64,000 nucleotides of DNA from Cytobacillus stercorigallinarum (lineage in GTDB: Bacteria > Bacillota > Bacilli > Bacillales > Cytobacillaceae), in contig NZ_JACSQT010000008.1 in assembly GCF_014836495.1 (NCBI RefSeq), positions 124,001 to 188,000 on the forward strand. The letters run 5' to 3'. Shown piece by piece: positions 36,660 to 45,659 of this stretch. The notes under the pieces were generated by a model that saw only the letters and a program-made list of their open reading frames with translations, searched no databases and was not told the DNA's origin. The number at the start of each line of letters is the position of its first letter. Position 1 is the first letter of the stretch. The position numbers and the translations under genes are program-made.

Positions 36660-36697
36660 AATAAAAAAGGCTGTAAGCCAGTTTGAAGGTTACAGCC
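36660..36697 (-). terminator. Terminator between hutH and the small minus-strand gene
   Basis: Stem GGCTGTAA / TTACAGCC. The T-run (six T) is on the minus strand, so it mainly ends the 53-aa gene; it may also slow hutH transcripts. Confidence 0.65.
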
Positions 36698-36708
36698 TCA
36701 TGCCTATA

Positions 36709-36870
36709 TTAACGGTTTTCTCTTTGTTCAATGCGATTTTTAAAAGCTTCTTGAACGACTAAAAACTCCTCGTCTTCTTGCGCTTCAGTTGATTTTTCTT
36801 TTTGATATTGTTCAGTAAAAGCCCCTGGATGCTGTTTGTTCTTATGGTTAAAATGTTTACCTCTTGACAT
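36709..36870 (-). CDS. Small hydrophilic protein, 53 aa
   Basis: The frame begins MSRGKHFNHKNKQHPGAF and ends KNRIEQRENR. An AAAGGAG ribosome binding site lies 9 bases before ATG 36870, and a terminator follows the stop. It is very charged and has no hydrophobic segment. Small proteins of this kind in Bacillus are often sporulation-associated, but I recognise no family. Confidence 0.65.
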   Translation of the reverse strand: MSRGKHFNHKNKQHPGAFTEQYQKEKSTEAQEDEEFLVVQEAFKNRIEQRENR

Positions 36871-36964
36871 TTAGTGAATCGCTCCTTTCCATTTTATATT
36901 TCCCTTCATTCGCTAGGGATATGTAAAAGCATGCAGTATAATAAGTTAAGATGAGGTGTTCATA

Positions 36965-37342
36965 ATGGATTTATTTTCAATTTTAGCGGAAGAGAAAATC
37001 AAACAAGCACAAAGACAGGGAGAATTTGCTCATTTAAAAGGTCGTGGTAAGCCGTTACCGAAAGACGAACTAAATGGAGTACCAGAATCTCTAAGAATGT
37101 CTTATAAAATAATGAAAAATGCAGGGTACACAACAAAGGAAATCGATCTTAAGAAAGAGATGCTAACAATCGAACAATTAATTGCTAGTTGTGAGAATGA
37201 AGAAAAAGAAGGAGAGTTAAAAAAAGAGCTAAATGAAAAGAGATTAAAGTTTCAAGCGTTATTGTCAGAAAGAAAAGTGGAAACAAACGCGCAAATCTTC
37301 AAAAATTATGAGCAGAAAATCGAGAACAAGCTTTTTAGATAA
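36965..37342 (+). CDS. DUF1992 / DnaJ-homologue-subfamily-C-28-like protein
   Basis: 125 aa starting MDLFSILAEEKIKQAQRQGE with FAHLKGRGKPLPKDEL, the DUF1992 signature, followed by a helical charged C terminus. The start is ATG 36965 after GAGGTG; a codon three residues upstream is less well placed. No J-domain is present. Function unknown. Confidence 0.85.
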   Translation: MDLFSILAEEKIKQAQRQGEFAHLKGRGKPLPKDELNGVPESLRMSYKIMKNAGYTTKEIDLKKEMLTIEQLIASCENEEKEGELKKELNEKRLKFQALLSERKVETNAQIFKNYEQKIENKLFR

Positions 37343-37548
37343 CCATACAGAAATGATGTTTTTCAATCATTTTTGTGTGGTTTTTTTGTGTATATATTTA
37401 CAAAAAAAACAAAAAGGAAAAAATACCTTGTTAAGATACTTCATTTACGTAGAAATATGTCGAAATAAAACAAAGAAACCAGTATTTGATAAAAAAGTAA
37501 TGAGTAAAAAGTTTTAAGTAAGTATTTTTTGAAGTAGGTGTGATAAGG

Positions 37549-38337
37549 ATGGATAAAACAACTTGGATAGGTGTCATATTAGGAATTATTGCTGTTGTGC
37601 TAGGTATGATTTTAAAAGGAGTAGGAATAGGGGTATTAGTTAACCCAGCTGCCGTTATGATCATTATCGTTGGGACAGTAGCGTCTGTTTTAATCGCTTT
37701 CCCAGTCTCTGAAGTAAAAAGAATACCTAAAATATTAAGCGTAATATTCAAAGAAAGAGAGACGTTACAGATGTCTCAAATCATTAATCAATTTGCTGAT
37801 TGGGCTCAGCTAGCGCGTAAAGAGGGGTTGTTATCATTAGAAGTAAGAATAAATGAAATCAATGATCCCTTTTTGAAGAATGGTTTATCACTTGCGGTGG
37901 ATGGACAGAGCGCTGATTATATTAGAGATGTATTAAATGAAGAAATTGATGCAATGGAAGAGCGCCATCAATCAGCAGCGCAAATATTTTCACAAGCTGG
38001 CACATATGCCCCCTCTCTAGGTGTATTAGGGGCCGTCATTGGATTAATTGCCGCATTAGGAAATATGAGCGATATTAACGCATTAGGTGAAGCAATAAGC
38101 GCCGCATTTGTGGCAACGATGTTAGGGATCTTTACAGGATATGTATTATGGCATCCTTTCGCAAATAAGCTAAAGAGGAAGTCTAAAATAGAGGCAAAAC
38201 ATAAGAGGATGATGATAGAGGGAATTTTATCTATTTTGGAGGGAGAATCCCCACGTGTAATTGAGCAAAAATTATCTTCCTACTTACCAGGAAAAGAAAG
38301 AAAAGAATTTTTAGAAGAAGGAAGCATGGAATCATGA
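37549..38337 (+). CDS. motP: Flagellar motor stator protein MotP (MotA family)
   Basis: 262 aa with four membrane helices: two at the N terminus (WIGVILGIIAVVLGMIL, PAAVMIIIVGTVASVLIAF) and two late (PSLGVLGAVIGLIAAL, AISAAFVATMLGIFTGYVL). A large cytoplasmic loop (about 70-150) and a charged C terminus contact the rotor. The start is ATG 37549 after GTAGGTG. motS overlaps by 4 bp (ATGA). In Bacillus this pair with MotP-type sequence is usually the sodium-driven stator; ion choice is inferred from the family. Confidence 0.9.
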   Translation: MDKTTWIGVILGIIAVVLGMILKGVGIGVLVNPAAVMIIIVGTVASVLIAFPVSEVKRIPKILSVIFKERETLQMSQIINQFADWAQLARKEGLLSLEVRINEINDPFLKNGLSLAVDGQSADYIRDVLNEEIDAMEERHQSAAQIFSQAGTYAPSLGVLGAVIGLIAALGNMSDINALGEAISAAFVATMLGIFTGYVLWHPFANKLKRKSKIEAKHKRMMIEGILSILEGESPRVIEQKLSSYLPGKERKEFLEEGSMES

Positions 38338-39101
38338 CTAGAAGGAAGAAGAAGAGTCACGAAGATGAGCATGTGGATGAATCCTGGTTACTGCCTTATG
38401 CGGATTTACTTACATTATTAGTTGCTTTATTTATCGTCTTATTTGCTTCTAGTGCAATCGATGTTCAAAAGTTTCAAAAAATGTCCACTGCGTTTAATGA
38501 GGTTTTTTCAGGGGGGAATGGTGTTATTGATTTTCCAAGTCCAATGCCAGAAGGAAGCACGGCCCCTATAAAAAAAGAAAGTGTGTCAGCTAGTCAACTG
38601 TCTGGTCTTTCTGATGAGGAACAAGACACGGAAGAACTTAAAAAGTTAAAGGCCAAAGTTGATCACTTTATTATTAGTAATGATATTACTGATAAATTTG
38701 AAACAGAGCTTACGACTGAAGGACTTCTTGTAACGATTCGAGATAATGTATTATTCTCTTCAGGTAGTGCAGAAGTTAGAGAAAGAGATATAAACACAGC
38801 AGAAGAAATCTCTGATCTACTTATTATGAATCCTCCAAGGAATATTATTATTAGTGGGCATACGGATAATATACCGATACGGAACGCTCATTTTGAATCA
38901 AACTGGGAACTTAGTGTAATGAGAGCTGTCAATTTTATGAAAGTCCTTTTACGTAATCCGGAACTTAATCCTGAATGGTTTAGTGCCAAAGGATTTGGTG
39001 AATATAAACCTAAAGAATCGAATGACACGGCAAAAGGAAGAGAAAGAAATCGTAGAGTAGAAATTTTAATACTTCCTAGGGAATTGACACAAAACAGATA
39101 A
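38334..39101 (+). CDS. motS: Flagellar motor stator protein MotS (MotB family)
   Basis: 255 aa. The single N-terminal membrane helix follows WLLPYADLLTLLVALFIVLF, with the ion-binding Asp in YAD. The C-terminal OmpA-like peptidoglycan-binding domain (ISGHTDNIPI, SNWELSVMRA, FGEYKPKESND, RERNRRVEI) anchors the stator. Translation is coupled to motP by a 4-bp overlap. A terminator follows directly. Confidence 0.92.
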   Translation: MTRRKKKSHEDEHVDESWLLPYADLLTLLVALFIVLFASSAIDVQKFQKMSTAFNEVFSGGNGVIDFPSPMPEGSTAPIKKESVSASQLSGLSDEEQDTEELKKLKAKVDHFIISNDITDKFETELTTEGLLVTIRDNVLFSSGSAEVRERDINTAEEISDLLIMNPPRNIIISGHTDNIPIRNAHFESNWELSVMRAVNFMKVLLRNPELNPEWFSAKGFGEYKPKESNDTAKGRERNRRVEILILPRELTQNR

Positions 39102-39127
39102 ACTTCAAAAAGTTTATCTGTTTTTTT
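39095..39127 (+). terminator. Terminator of motP-motS
   Basis: Stem CAGATAAACTT / AAGTTTATCTG followed by seven T, overlapping the motS stop codon. Confidence 0.9.
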
Positions 39128-39155
39128 ATGAAAAATACATGAGACTTATTATAAT

Positions 39156-39185
39156 TTGCAGAAATATCAAACTATTGTTTATAAT
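39156..39185 (+). promoter_or_regulatory. Sigma-A promoter of psuK-psuG
   Basis: TTGCAG at 39156 and TATAAT at 39180, with an 18-bp spacer, about 28 bp before the psuK start. Confidence 0.65.
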
Positions 39186-39213
39186 ATAGACAAATGTTTG
39201 AGGAGGGGAGTCA

Positions 39214-40308
39214 GTGAATGAAAAAGAGCAACAGATTTTAGATTTTATAAAAGAAAATCCGTATATTTCACAGTCTGAGTTAGCAGAGAGCTTAAATATT
39301 TCTCGTTCTACCGTAGCAGGTTATATTTCCTCTCTCTCAAAAAATGGTTATATCTCAGGTAGGGCTTATATTTTGCCAAAGCAAGATCCTATTTTATGTG
39401 TAGGAGCTGCCAATATTGATAGAAAATTGCATGCAGACGATCGATTGGATGAAGGAACATCCAATCCTGTAAAGACTGAACAAACAGGAGGTGGAGTGGC
39501 AAGGAATATTGCGGAGAATTTGGCTAGACTTGAAATGTCCGTTTCATTACTGGCTGCTATTGGTGAAGATCATGAAGGCATGTGGTTGTTAGATCGTCTT
39601 AAGCCATTAGTAGATACAACACCGTCGATTATTATACCTACTTGCCGAACAGGAACGTATACAGCAGTTTTAGATAAAGAGGGGGAAATGAAAATAGCAT
39701 TATCCGATATGGGAATTAACGATATCCTCGATGTGGAAATAATTGAATCACGATGGAGGTATTTCACTTCGGCTAGTATGGTTGTTCTAGATACGAATTT
39801 CCCAAATGTTATTTTGACAAGAGTAATTGAAAAATGTAAACAATTCAATACACCGTTAAGTATAACAACAGTATCTACATCGAAAATTAAAAGACTTCCT
39901 GATCAACTACTAGGCGTCAGCTTCCTTATTGCGAATAAAGATGAGGCAAGTTTGCTCTCGGGAGTGAAACTTACAAGTGAAGGAGATTACTTTAAAGCAT
40001 GTGAAATGATTTTAGCAAAAGGTGTACAAAGAGTGGTGATAACGAGAGGAGAAAATGGGCTTGTTTTTGCAACACAAGATGGAGAGGCAGGAGCTATTAT
40101 GCCCCCTTATGTTCATGTCGTTGATGTTACAGGTGCTGGAGATGCATTAGCAGCAGGAATTATTTATGCACATCAAAAAGGGATGCATATAGAAGATGCA
40201 TGTAAAATAGGAATGATCTGTGCGAGTGTAACGCTTACAAGTAAAGAAACAGTTCATCCACAATTAAATCCAAAGAGACTACAACAAGCCTTTAAAGAAT
40301 ATTTTTAA
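39214..40308 (+). CDS. psuK: Pseudouridine kinase with N-terminal HTH (PfkB family)
   Basis: 364 aa. The first about 60 residues are a winged HTH (QILDFIKENPYISQSELAES, then ISRSTVAGYISSL). The rest is a PfkB-type sugar kinase: GGGVARNIAENLARL near residue 90 and the C-terminal VVDVTGAGDALAAGIIYA with the catalytic Asp. It phosphorylates pseudouridine. GTG 39214 follows GAGGAGGGG. psuG follows after 15 bp, a standard pseudouridine-breakdown operon. The HTH suggests the kinase may also regulate. Confidence 0.9.
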   Translation: MNEKEQQILDFIKENPYISQSELAESLNISRSTVAGYISSLSKNGYISGRAYILPKQDPILCVGAANIDRKLHADDRLDEGTSNPVKTEQTGGGVARNIAENLARLEMSVSLLAAIGEDHEGMWLLDRLKPLVDTTPSIIIPTCRTGTYTAVLDKEGEMKIALSDMGINDILDVEIIESRWRYFTSASMVVLDTNFPNVILTRVIEKCKQFNTPLSITTVSTSKIKRLPDQLLGVSFLIANKDEASLLSGVKLTSEGDYFKACEMILAKGVQRVVITRGENGLVFATQDGEAGAIMPPYVHVVDVTGAGDALAAGIIYAHQKGMHIEDACKIGMICASVTLTSKETVHPQLNPKRLQQAFKEYF

Positions 40309-40323
40309 AAGGAGTTGTTACAA

Positions 40324-41229
40324 ATGAGAAAAGATTGGTTAGATTACTCTGATGAGGTGATAGAAGCAAAGAAACAGTTAAAGCCAATTGTCGCACTCGA
40401 ATCAACGATTATCTCACACGGTATGCCGTACCCTCAAAATGTACATACTGCCAAAGAAGTTGAAATGATCATCAGACAGAATGGGGCAATACCAGCAACT
40501 ATTGCTATTATAAACGGAAGAATTAAGATTGGCTTATCAGACGAAGAACTTGAACTGCTTGCAACGAACGAATCAATAATGAAAGTTAGTAGAAGAGATC
40601 TCCCCTATGTTATTGCATCGAAAAAGCATGGAGCGACGACTGTTGCTGCCACGATGATTTGTGCAGAATTAGCAGGTATTGAAGTATTTGTAACAGGAGG
40701 GATCGGGGGTGTGCACAGAGGGGCGTGTGAAACAATGGATATTTCGGCCGATTTGCAAGAATTAGCAAAGACAAATGTTGCTGTCGTTTGTGCCGGTGCT
40801 AAATCGATTCTAGATATTAAATTAACAGCCGAATATTTAGAAACACATGGTGTCCCAATCATCGGTTACCGTACAGAAAAGATACCTGCTTTTTATACGA
40901 GAAAGAGCCCATATGATGTCAATATTCGTGTTGATGAGATAAAAGAGATTGCTGAAATAATGAAAGTAAAATGGGGTTTAGGTCTAAATGGGGGGCTAGT
41001 TATTGCCAATCCCATACCAGAAGCGCATGCTCTGAAAGAACAAGAAATGAATGAGATGATTGATCAAGCTCTTGTTCATGCAGAAGAACAAGGTATCACA
41101 GGAAAAGAAATCACACCATTTCTCCTATGTATGATTAAAGAATTAACAGGTGGTAAAAGTTTGGCTGCCAATATTGCATTAGTTAAGCATAATGCAGAGA
41201 TTGGGGCAAAGCTTGCAATGCAATTATAA
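40324..41229 (+). CDS. psuG: Pseudouridine-5'-phosphate glycosidase
   Basis: 301 aa. Family blocks are [60 protein letters not shown] and [14 protein letters not shown]. It splits pseudouridine 5'-phosphate into uracil and ribose 5-phosphate. The start is ATG 40324 after AAAGGAG, 15 bp past psuK; an in-frame codon at 40315 lies too close to the site. Confidence 0.94.
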   Translation: MRKDWLDYSDEVIEAKKQLKPIVALESTIISHGMPYPQNVHTAKEVEMIIRQNGAIPATIAIINGRIKIGLSDEELELLATNESIMKVSRRDLPYVIASKKHGATTVAATMICAELAGIEVFVTGGIGGVHRGACETMDISADLQELAKTNVAVVCAGAKSILDIKLTAEYLETHGVPIIGYRTEKIPAFYTRKSPYDVNIRVDEIKEIAEIMKVKWGLGLNGGLVIANPIPEAHALKEQEMNEMIDQALVHAEEQGITGKEITPFLLCMIKELTGGKSLAANIALVKHNAEIGAKLAMQL

Positions 41230-41515
41230 TTTATATACTAATCGAACATCAATAAGCTTCTATTTTAACGAAGACTTGAAGGTTGCCTTTCAGGTAATCA
41301 ATAGTTTGAACTAAAATCCCAATTTATCCCTATATATTACAATTTTCGTAATACGCTTGTCGTTTTTTGGTTGAAAATGAAGAAAAAAATTAGCAGATTT
41401 TAGAATGAACAAGTAGTAAAATGTAAATATCTACAATAATCTGAAAATAATTTAAAATTATTTTCACAAAATAGATATAAATGAAACGATGCTTCAAGTC
41501 TAAAGGGGGATTAAT

Positions 41516-41641
41516 TTGGAAAGGTCTTTAGTGATAGAAATATTAGATGAAGAATGGCTTGCCCTTATTAAAGAAGCAAAACAATTAGGTTTAAATAAAG
41601 ATGAGGTGAGAGTTTTTCTTCAAGCTAAAGAAGAGGACTAA
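41516..41641 (+). CDS. sinI: SinI-family anti-repressor, 41 aa
   Basis: TTG 41516 follows AAAGGGGGA and encodes MERSLVIEILDEEWLALIKE, then AKQLGLNKDEVRVFLQ. The LDEEW-LIKEAK-LG--KDEVR-FL pattern is that of the SinI dimerisation helices that bind SinR and release it from DNA, switching on biofilm genes. The gene lies 152 bp from sinR in convergent orientation, whereas B. subtilis has tandem sinI-sinR. The 290 bp upstream of it hold no other gene I can see. Confidence 0.85.
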   Translation: MERSLVIEILDEEWLALIKEAKQLGLNKDEVRVFLQAKEED

Positions 41642-41707
41642 CATTATTTCTGACCAAATTTCTACCATTGTTCATTAAACGACTAAAGGTAAGATATTTA
41701 TGAAGAA

Positions 41708-41744
41708 TAAAAAAACCTTCGATAATCACCAAGATTATCGAAGG
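41708..41744 (-). terminator. Terminator of sinR
   Basis: Perfect 12-bp stem CCTTCGATAATC / GATTATCGAAGG with seven T following on the minus strand. Confidence 0.88.
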
Positions 41745-41793
41745 ATGATTAATAACTCGTATTTTTCTTTACACATTAATGCGTATGCTTGTC

Positions 41794-42114
41794 CTATTTA
41801 TTCCTAGTTTTCCACTTATTAAAGTCGAGAAACTCCCGAAATTCTTCTTTTGAAACCCCAGATTCCATCGCTTCTTTAACTATATTTATCCAATCAGTAT
41901 CTAATTCTTCTTTATTAATTTGATCATGGATAAGGTGATCAACAGGTACATTGAGTACAGCTGCGATTTTTTCGAGGAATTGAATGGAAGGGTTCGTTTG
42001 TAAATTTCTCTCCAATGAGCTTAAGTAGGATTTTGCTACTCCTGCTTGATCCGCAAGCTCTGATAAAGACATTTTTTTCTCTTGTCTTAATGCTTTGACT
42101 CGATTTCCAATCAT
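41794..42114 (-). CDS. sinR: SinR-like transcriptional regulator
   Basis: 106 aa. An N-terminal XRE helix-turn-helix (MIGNRVKALRQEKKMSLSEL, then AKSYLSSLERN) is followed by the SinI/SinR interaction segment LDTDWINIVKEAMESGVSKE and EFREFL. SinR represses matrix and biofilm operons. An AGGGTGA site precedes ATG 42114. The domain order matches B. subtilis SinR in full. Confidence 0.92.
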   Translation of the reverse strand: MIGNRVKALRQEKKMSLSELADQAGVAKSYLSSLERNLQTNPSIQFLEKIAAVLNVPVDHLIHDQINKEELDTDWINIVKEAMESGVSKEEFREFLDFNKWKTRNK

Positions 42115-42380
42115 TTACGTTCACCCTATCTATCTTTGTTGTTAACAGTATCATAACAAAAAAAGAGAATTCAACCGCTTATGTCCGTAAATTGTAATCG
42201 CTTAGTCTTTTAATTGTAATAAAAAATTTTAAATCATTACATAACGGAGCTTTTGATAAGGAGACTGTATAAACTGAATAGATTGAATTCTTAACTTTCT
42301 AAAAGAATTTTAACAGAAAATAATTATCAAGTATAGTTGTAGAAATTGTTTTCCTTGTAGATTTATTAACATACATAGAT

Positions 42381-42406
42381 GTTTTAAGGGAAGACTTTCA
42401 GGGAAC
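42381..42406 (+). promoter_or_regulatory. Sigma-B-like promoter of yfkM
   Basis: GTTTTA at 42381 and GGGAAC at 42401, with a 14-bp spacer, compared with the sigma-B consensus GTTTAA / GGGTAT. It lies about 50 bp before yfkM, whose B. subtilis homologue is a general stress gene. The rest of the 338-bp gap from sinR shows nothing recognisable. Confidence 0.5.
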
Positions 42407-42452
42407 GGACATAATATAACCAACAATATAAATCATAAAGGAGAGATAGTAA

Positions 42453-42968
42453 ATGAGTAAAAAAATTGCTTGTCTAATTACCGATATGTTTGAGGACTCT
42501 GAATATACAGAGCCAGCAAAAAGTTATAAAGAAGCAGGACACGAAATGATAACAATTGAATCAGAAGCAGGGAAAGTGGTTAAAGGAAAACAAGGAAATG
42601 ATCAAGTGACAATTGATAAAAGTATTGATGAGGTAAATCCGAATGAGTTTGATGCTCTCTTTATTCCTGGTGGATTTTCTCCAGATATATTAAGAGCAGA
42701 TGATCGTTTTGTTGAATTCACGAAAAAAATGATGGATGCGAAAAAGCCTGTTTTTGCAATTTGTCATGGACCACAATTATTAATTTCTGCTAAAACATTA
42801 GAAGGTAGAGGCGCAACAGGCTATAAATCGATTCATGTAGATATGGAATATGCAGGAGCTAAACTTCAGGATAAAGAAGTAGTTGTCTGTCAGGATCAAC
42901 TTGTGACGAGTCGCACACCAGATGATATTCCTGCCTTTACAAGAGAGTCTTTAAAATTACTCGGATAA
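42453..42968 (+). CDS. yfkM: PfpI/DJ-1-family protein (general stress protein 18-like)
   Basis: 171 aa with the complete class I glutamine-amidotransferase-like fold. The nucleophile elbow AICHGPQLL (Cys about residue 105, then His) and the acidic residue in DALFIPGGFSPD are seen. The family includes deglycase/protease-like stress proteins. An AAGGAGAG site precedes ATG 42453. A sigma-B-like promoter upstream supports a stress role. Confidence 0.88.
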   Translation: MSKKIACLITDMFEDSEYTEPAKSYKEAGHEMITIESEAGKVVKGKQGNDQVTIDKSIDEVNPNEFDALFIPGGFSPDILRADDRFVEFTKKMMDAKKPVFAICHGPQLLISAKTLEGRGATGYKSIHVDMEYAGAKLQDKEVVVCQDQLVTSRTPDDIPAFTRESLKLLG

Positions 42969-43082
42969 CTTCTGAGAAGCAAACATTGCATGATTTTTGT
43001 AAAACTTTTCATTCAGCGCTAATATTAATAAGTAGAGTATAATAACTTTTAATATAACAGTGACTGAAAGAAGGTTTTGCTA

Positions 43083-43829
43083 TTGATCGTGTTGAAATCA
43101 CCTAGAGAGATTGAAAAGATGCATGAAGCAGGTAAGGTACTTGCTGAATGTCATAAAGAGATTGCCATGAGAATTAAACCGGGTATAACCACATGGGAAA
43201 TTGAAGAATTTGTTGATGCCTATCTGAAGAAAAGAGGAGCTACACCTGAGCAAAAGGGCTATCGAGGATATGAATATGCTACCTGTGCTAGCATTAATGA
43301 TGAAATTTGTCATGGTTTCCCTAGAAAAGAACCGTTAAAATCAGGTGACATTGTTACGATTGATATGGTAGTCAATTATAATGGTGCCCTTGCAGATTCA
43401 GCTTGGACGTATGGTGTTGGAGAAGTGGATGAAAAGGTGTCTACCTTATTAGATGTCACGAAGGAATCATTATATAAAGGAATAGAGCAAGTGAAGATAG
43501 GCAATCGCATTGGTGATATTGGTTATGCGATTCAACAATTTGTTGAAGAGAAAGGATTCTCAGTAGTAAGAGAATTTATTGGCCATGGTATAGGGGCGAG
43601 CATTCATGAAAAGCCAGATGTCCCTCATTTTGGCCTTCCACATAAAGGGCCAAGAATAAAGGAAGGTATGGTTTTTACTATTGAACCAATGGTCAATACT
43701 GGGATGCATCATATGAAGATGGATCAAAATGGCTGGACTGCGCGGACTGTTGATGGTGGTCTATCAGCTCAATATGAACATACAATTGCTGTCGGTAAAG
43801 ATGGTATTAAGATTTTAACTGAACAATAA
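43083..43829 (+). CDS. mapB: Methionine aminopeptidase, type I
   Basis: 248 aa, starting MIVLKSPREIEKMHEAGKVL. Metal ligands are visible: Asp in VTIDMVVNYNGALADSAWTY (two), His in FIGHGIG, Glu in FTIEPMV, Glu in QYEHTIAV. It removes initiator methionine from nascent proteins. TTG 43083 is chosen because it follows AGAAGG with 9-base spacing and gives the family's N terminus; an in-frame TTG at 43077 is too close. Confidence 0.93.
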   Translation: MIVLKSPREIEKMHEAGKVLAECHKEIAMRIKPGITTWEIEEFVDAYLKKRGATPEQKGYRGYEYATCASINDEICHGFPRKEPLKSGDIVTIDMVVNYNGALADSAWTYGVGEVDEKVSTLLDVTKESLYKGIEQVKIGNRIGDIGYAIQQFVEEKGFSVVREFIGHGIGASIHEKPDVPHFGLPHKGPRIKEGMVFTIEPMVNTGMHHMKMDQNGWTARTVDGGLSAQYEHTIAVGKDGIKILTEQ

Positions 43830-43865
43830 AACTAAAAGCAGCTGCATGATTTGCAGCTGCTTATA
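43830..43865. terminator. Bidirectional terminator between mapB and yfkK
   Basis: Perfect 10-bp stem AAGCAGCTGC / GCAGCTGCTT between convergent genes. The minus-strand side has the better T-run. Confidence 0.75.
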
Positions 43866-43873
43866 ATAAGCAA

Positions 43874-44101
43874 TTATTTATTCTTGCGCAAGTTTCCTAA
43901 TTCTTCAGCGATTGCTTGCATTTCATTTGGACTGAAATGATTCTTTTTCATAACTAAATCGTAAATATCTTTTAGTTCTTCGTACATTTCTTCGTCAAAA
44001 TGAGAAGATTTAATGGCGCCGATGTTTAATACTTTTAGTTTTTCTTTAATTTTTTCGATCATAAAATCGACATTCTCAGTTGATTTCTGTGATAAATTCA
44101 C
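43874..44101 (-). CDS. yfkK: DUF1128 family protein (YfkK)
   Basis: 75 aa, mostly helical and charged (FMIEKIKEKLKVLNIGAI, YEELKDIYDLVMKKN, FSPNEMQAIAEELGNLRK), matching the Bacillus-specific DUF1128 family. Function unknown. It keeps its B. subtilis neighbourhood near yfkH. Confidence 0.88.
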   Translation of the reverse strand: MNLSQKSTENVDFMIEKIKEKLKVLNIGAIKSSHFDEEMYEELKDIYDLVMKKNHFSPNEMQAIAEELGNLRKNK

Positions 44102-44252
44102 TTAAGTTCCTCCCCCATATACATCAGTAGTATAATCTTTCCATGGTTAAAGTGAAAAGTCAACCATGGATAGATGTAAAACTTGCATGTTTTTATAGAA
44201 AAAAAGAAAATAAAGTGTAGGTAGATTAAAAATAAGTAAAGGAGCGAAATAA

Positions 44253-44603
44253 ATGGGAAAATCATTGTTTTGGAAAGGTGTTGTCCTTGGAGCGCTAGCG
44301 GGCGGTGCGCTTACGATGCTAGACCGTGATACAAGAGAAAACGCAAAATCAAAATGCAGAGAAACGACAGAAAGTGCAAAATATTACATAAAAAATCCAG
44401 ATGAAGCCGTTCAACAAGTGAAGGGTGTTTCTTTAAAAGTTAGAACAGCAGCCCAGCAGATCGGTGAAGATGTGGCTTTCTTAACGGCCACAATAGAGGA
44501 TATTAAAACTAAAGCAATAGAAACAAGAGAAGCCATAAATGATCCTAAAAGCGAAGTAGAGGTTTCAGAAGCGACGTTAGAAGGGAATGTAAAGAGTAAT
44601 TAA
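44253..44603 (+). CDS. YtxH-domain small membrane protein
   Basis: 116 aa. One N-terminal glycine-rich hydrophobic segment (LFWKGVVLGALAGGALTML), then a long charged helix (residues 30-110) as in YtxH-type general stress proteins. A GGAG site precedes ATG 44253. yfkH follows after 20 bp, so the two are probably cotranscribed. Confidence 0.75.
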   Translation: MGKSLFWKGVVLGALAGGALTMLDRDTRENAKSKCRETTESAKYYIKNPDEAVQQVKGVSLKVRTAAQQIGEDVAFLTATIEDIKTKAIETREAINDPKSEVEVSEATLEGNVKSN

Positions 44604-44623
44604 CAAGGTTTGGGGGATCGCTG

Positions 44624-45448
44624 ATGAAACAAGTCACTACTTTTGGAAAGGAGTTATGGGAGCGAATAGATAAGGATGATGTATTTGGCGTAGCTGCACA
44701 ATTGGCTTACTTCTTTCTTCTATCACTTTTTCCATTATTAATTGTTTTAATATCATTGCTGCCATATTTTCCGATTACTCAAGAGGATATTTTTGCTATC
44801 GTTAGGGATTTCGCACCTAAAGAAATTATGTCATTATTAGAAGACAATTTGAGTGCTGTCTCAACGAAAAATGGCACCCTGTTATCAATTGGTATTATCG
44901 GTACATTGTGGTCCGCTTCCGCCGCGATTAATGGCATTATGAGGGCTTTTAATAAGGCATATGATGTTGTTGAAAGTCGATCATTTATTGTTGCAAGAGG
45001 TGTTGCAATACTTTTGACTATTTCTATGATTTTCGTATTCTTAGTTGCCTTATTATTGCCTGTGTTTGGTAAACAAATTGGGCTATTTATCTTTGATGTA
45101 TTTGGATTGACTGAACAATTTTTGAGCATTTGGAATGCGCTTAGGTGGCTGGTGAGCCCGCTTGTAATCTTTATTATCTTTAGTGGATTGTACTGGTTTG
45201 CCCCTAATAAGAGGTTAACCAATGTGACAGTTATACCAGGATCACTTTTTGCTACAATTGGCTGGATTCTTTCTTCCTATGCGTTTTCATATTATGTTAG
45301 TAATTTTGGAAATTACTCAGCAACATATGGCAGTATTGGTGGCATCATTATTTTAATGATTTGGTTTTATTTAACTGGCATTATTATTATGATTGGTGGA
45401 GAAATCAACGCATTGTTAAATAAATACAGTAAAGCTAAGAACACATAG
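44624..45448 (+). CDS. yfkH: YihY/UPF0761 family membrane protein (YfkH)
   Basis: 274 aa with about six membrane segments. Family features are DDVFGVAAQLAYFFLLSLFP near the start, LWSASAAINGIMRAFNKAYD, and the late FSYYVSNFGNYSATYGSIGG then IILMIWFYLTG. Members were once called ribonuclease BN or BrkB without good support. The role is unknown. Confidence 0.9.
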   Translation: MKQVTTFGKELWERIDKDDVFGVAAQLAYFFLLSLFPLLIVLISLLPYFPITQEDIFAIVRDFAPKEIMSLLEDNLSAVSTKNGTLLSIGIIGTLWSASAAINGIMRAFNKAYDVVESRSFIVARGVAILLTISMIFVFLVALLLPVFGKQIGLFIFDVFGLTEQFLSIWNALRWLVSPLVIFIIFSGLYWFAPNKRLTNVTVIPGSLFATIGWILSSYAFSYYVSNFGNYSATYGSIGGIIILMIWFYLTGIIIMIGGEINALLNKYSKAKNT

Positions 45449-45512
45449 TAAAAGTTACCTGATTGTATGGTGCATGAAAATGGACAACCTAAGGTTAAGG
45501 AGGGTGAGTACA

Positions 45513-45611
45513 TTGACTGCAAATAAAGATGGTAACACAAAACAAAAAGGTAAAAATAAACCTAAACAAAAAACATCTGGTTCTGCTAATAAGCAAAACG
45601 GCTATCATTAA
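45513..45611 (+). CDS. Small basic protein, 32 aa
   Basis: TTG 45513 follows a strong AAGGAGGG site and encodes MTANKDGNTKQKGKNKPKQK followed by TSGSANKQNGYH. It is Lys/Asn/Gln-rich and unstructured-looking, like small acid-soluble or spore-associated peptides, but no family is recognised. A 17-bp terminator follows after 4 bp. Confidence 0.6.
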   Translation: MTANKDGNTKQKGKNKPKQKTSGSANKQNGYH

Positions 45612-45614
45612 AGT

Positions 45615-45659
45615 AAAGAAGCAGCTATCCATTCAAACATTGGATAGCTGCTTCTTTTA
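45615..45659. terminator. Bidirectional terminator
   Basis: 17-bp perfect stem AAAGAAGCAGCTATCCA / TGGATAGCTGCTTCTTT between the 32-aa gene and convergent zosA, with moderate T-richness on both sides. Confidence 0.85.
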
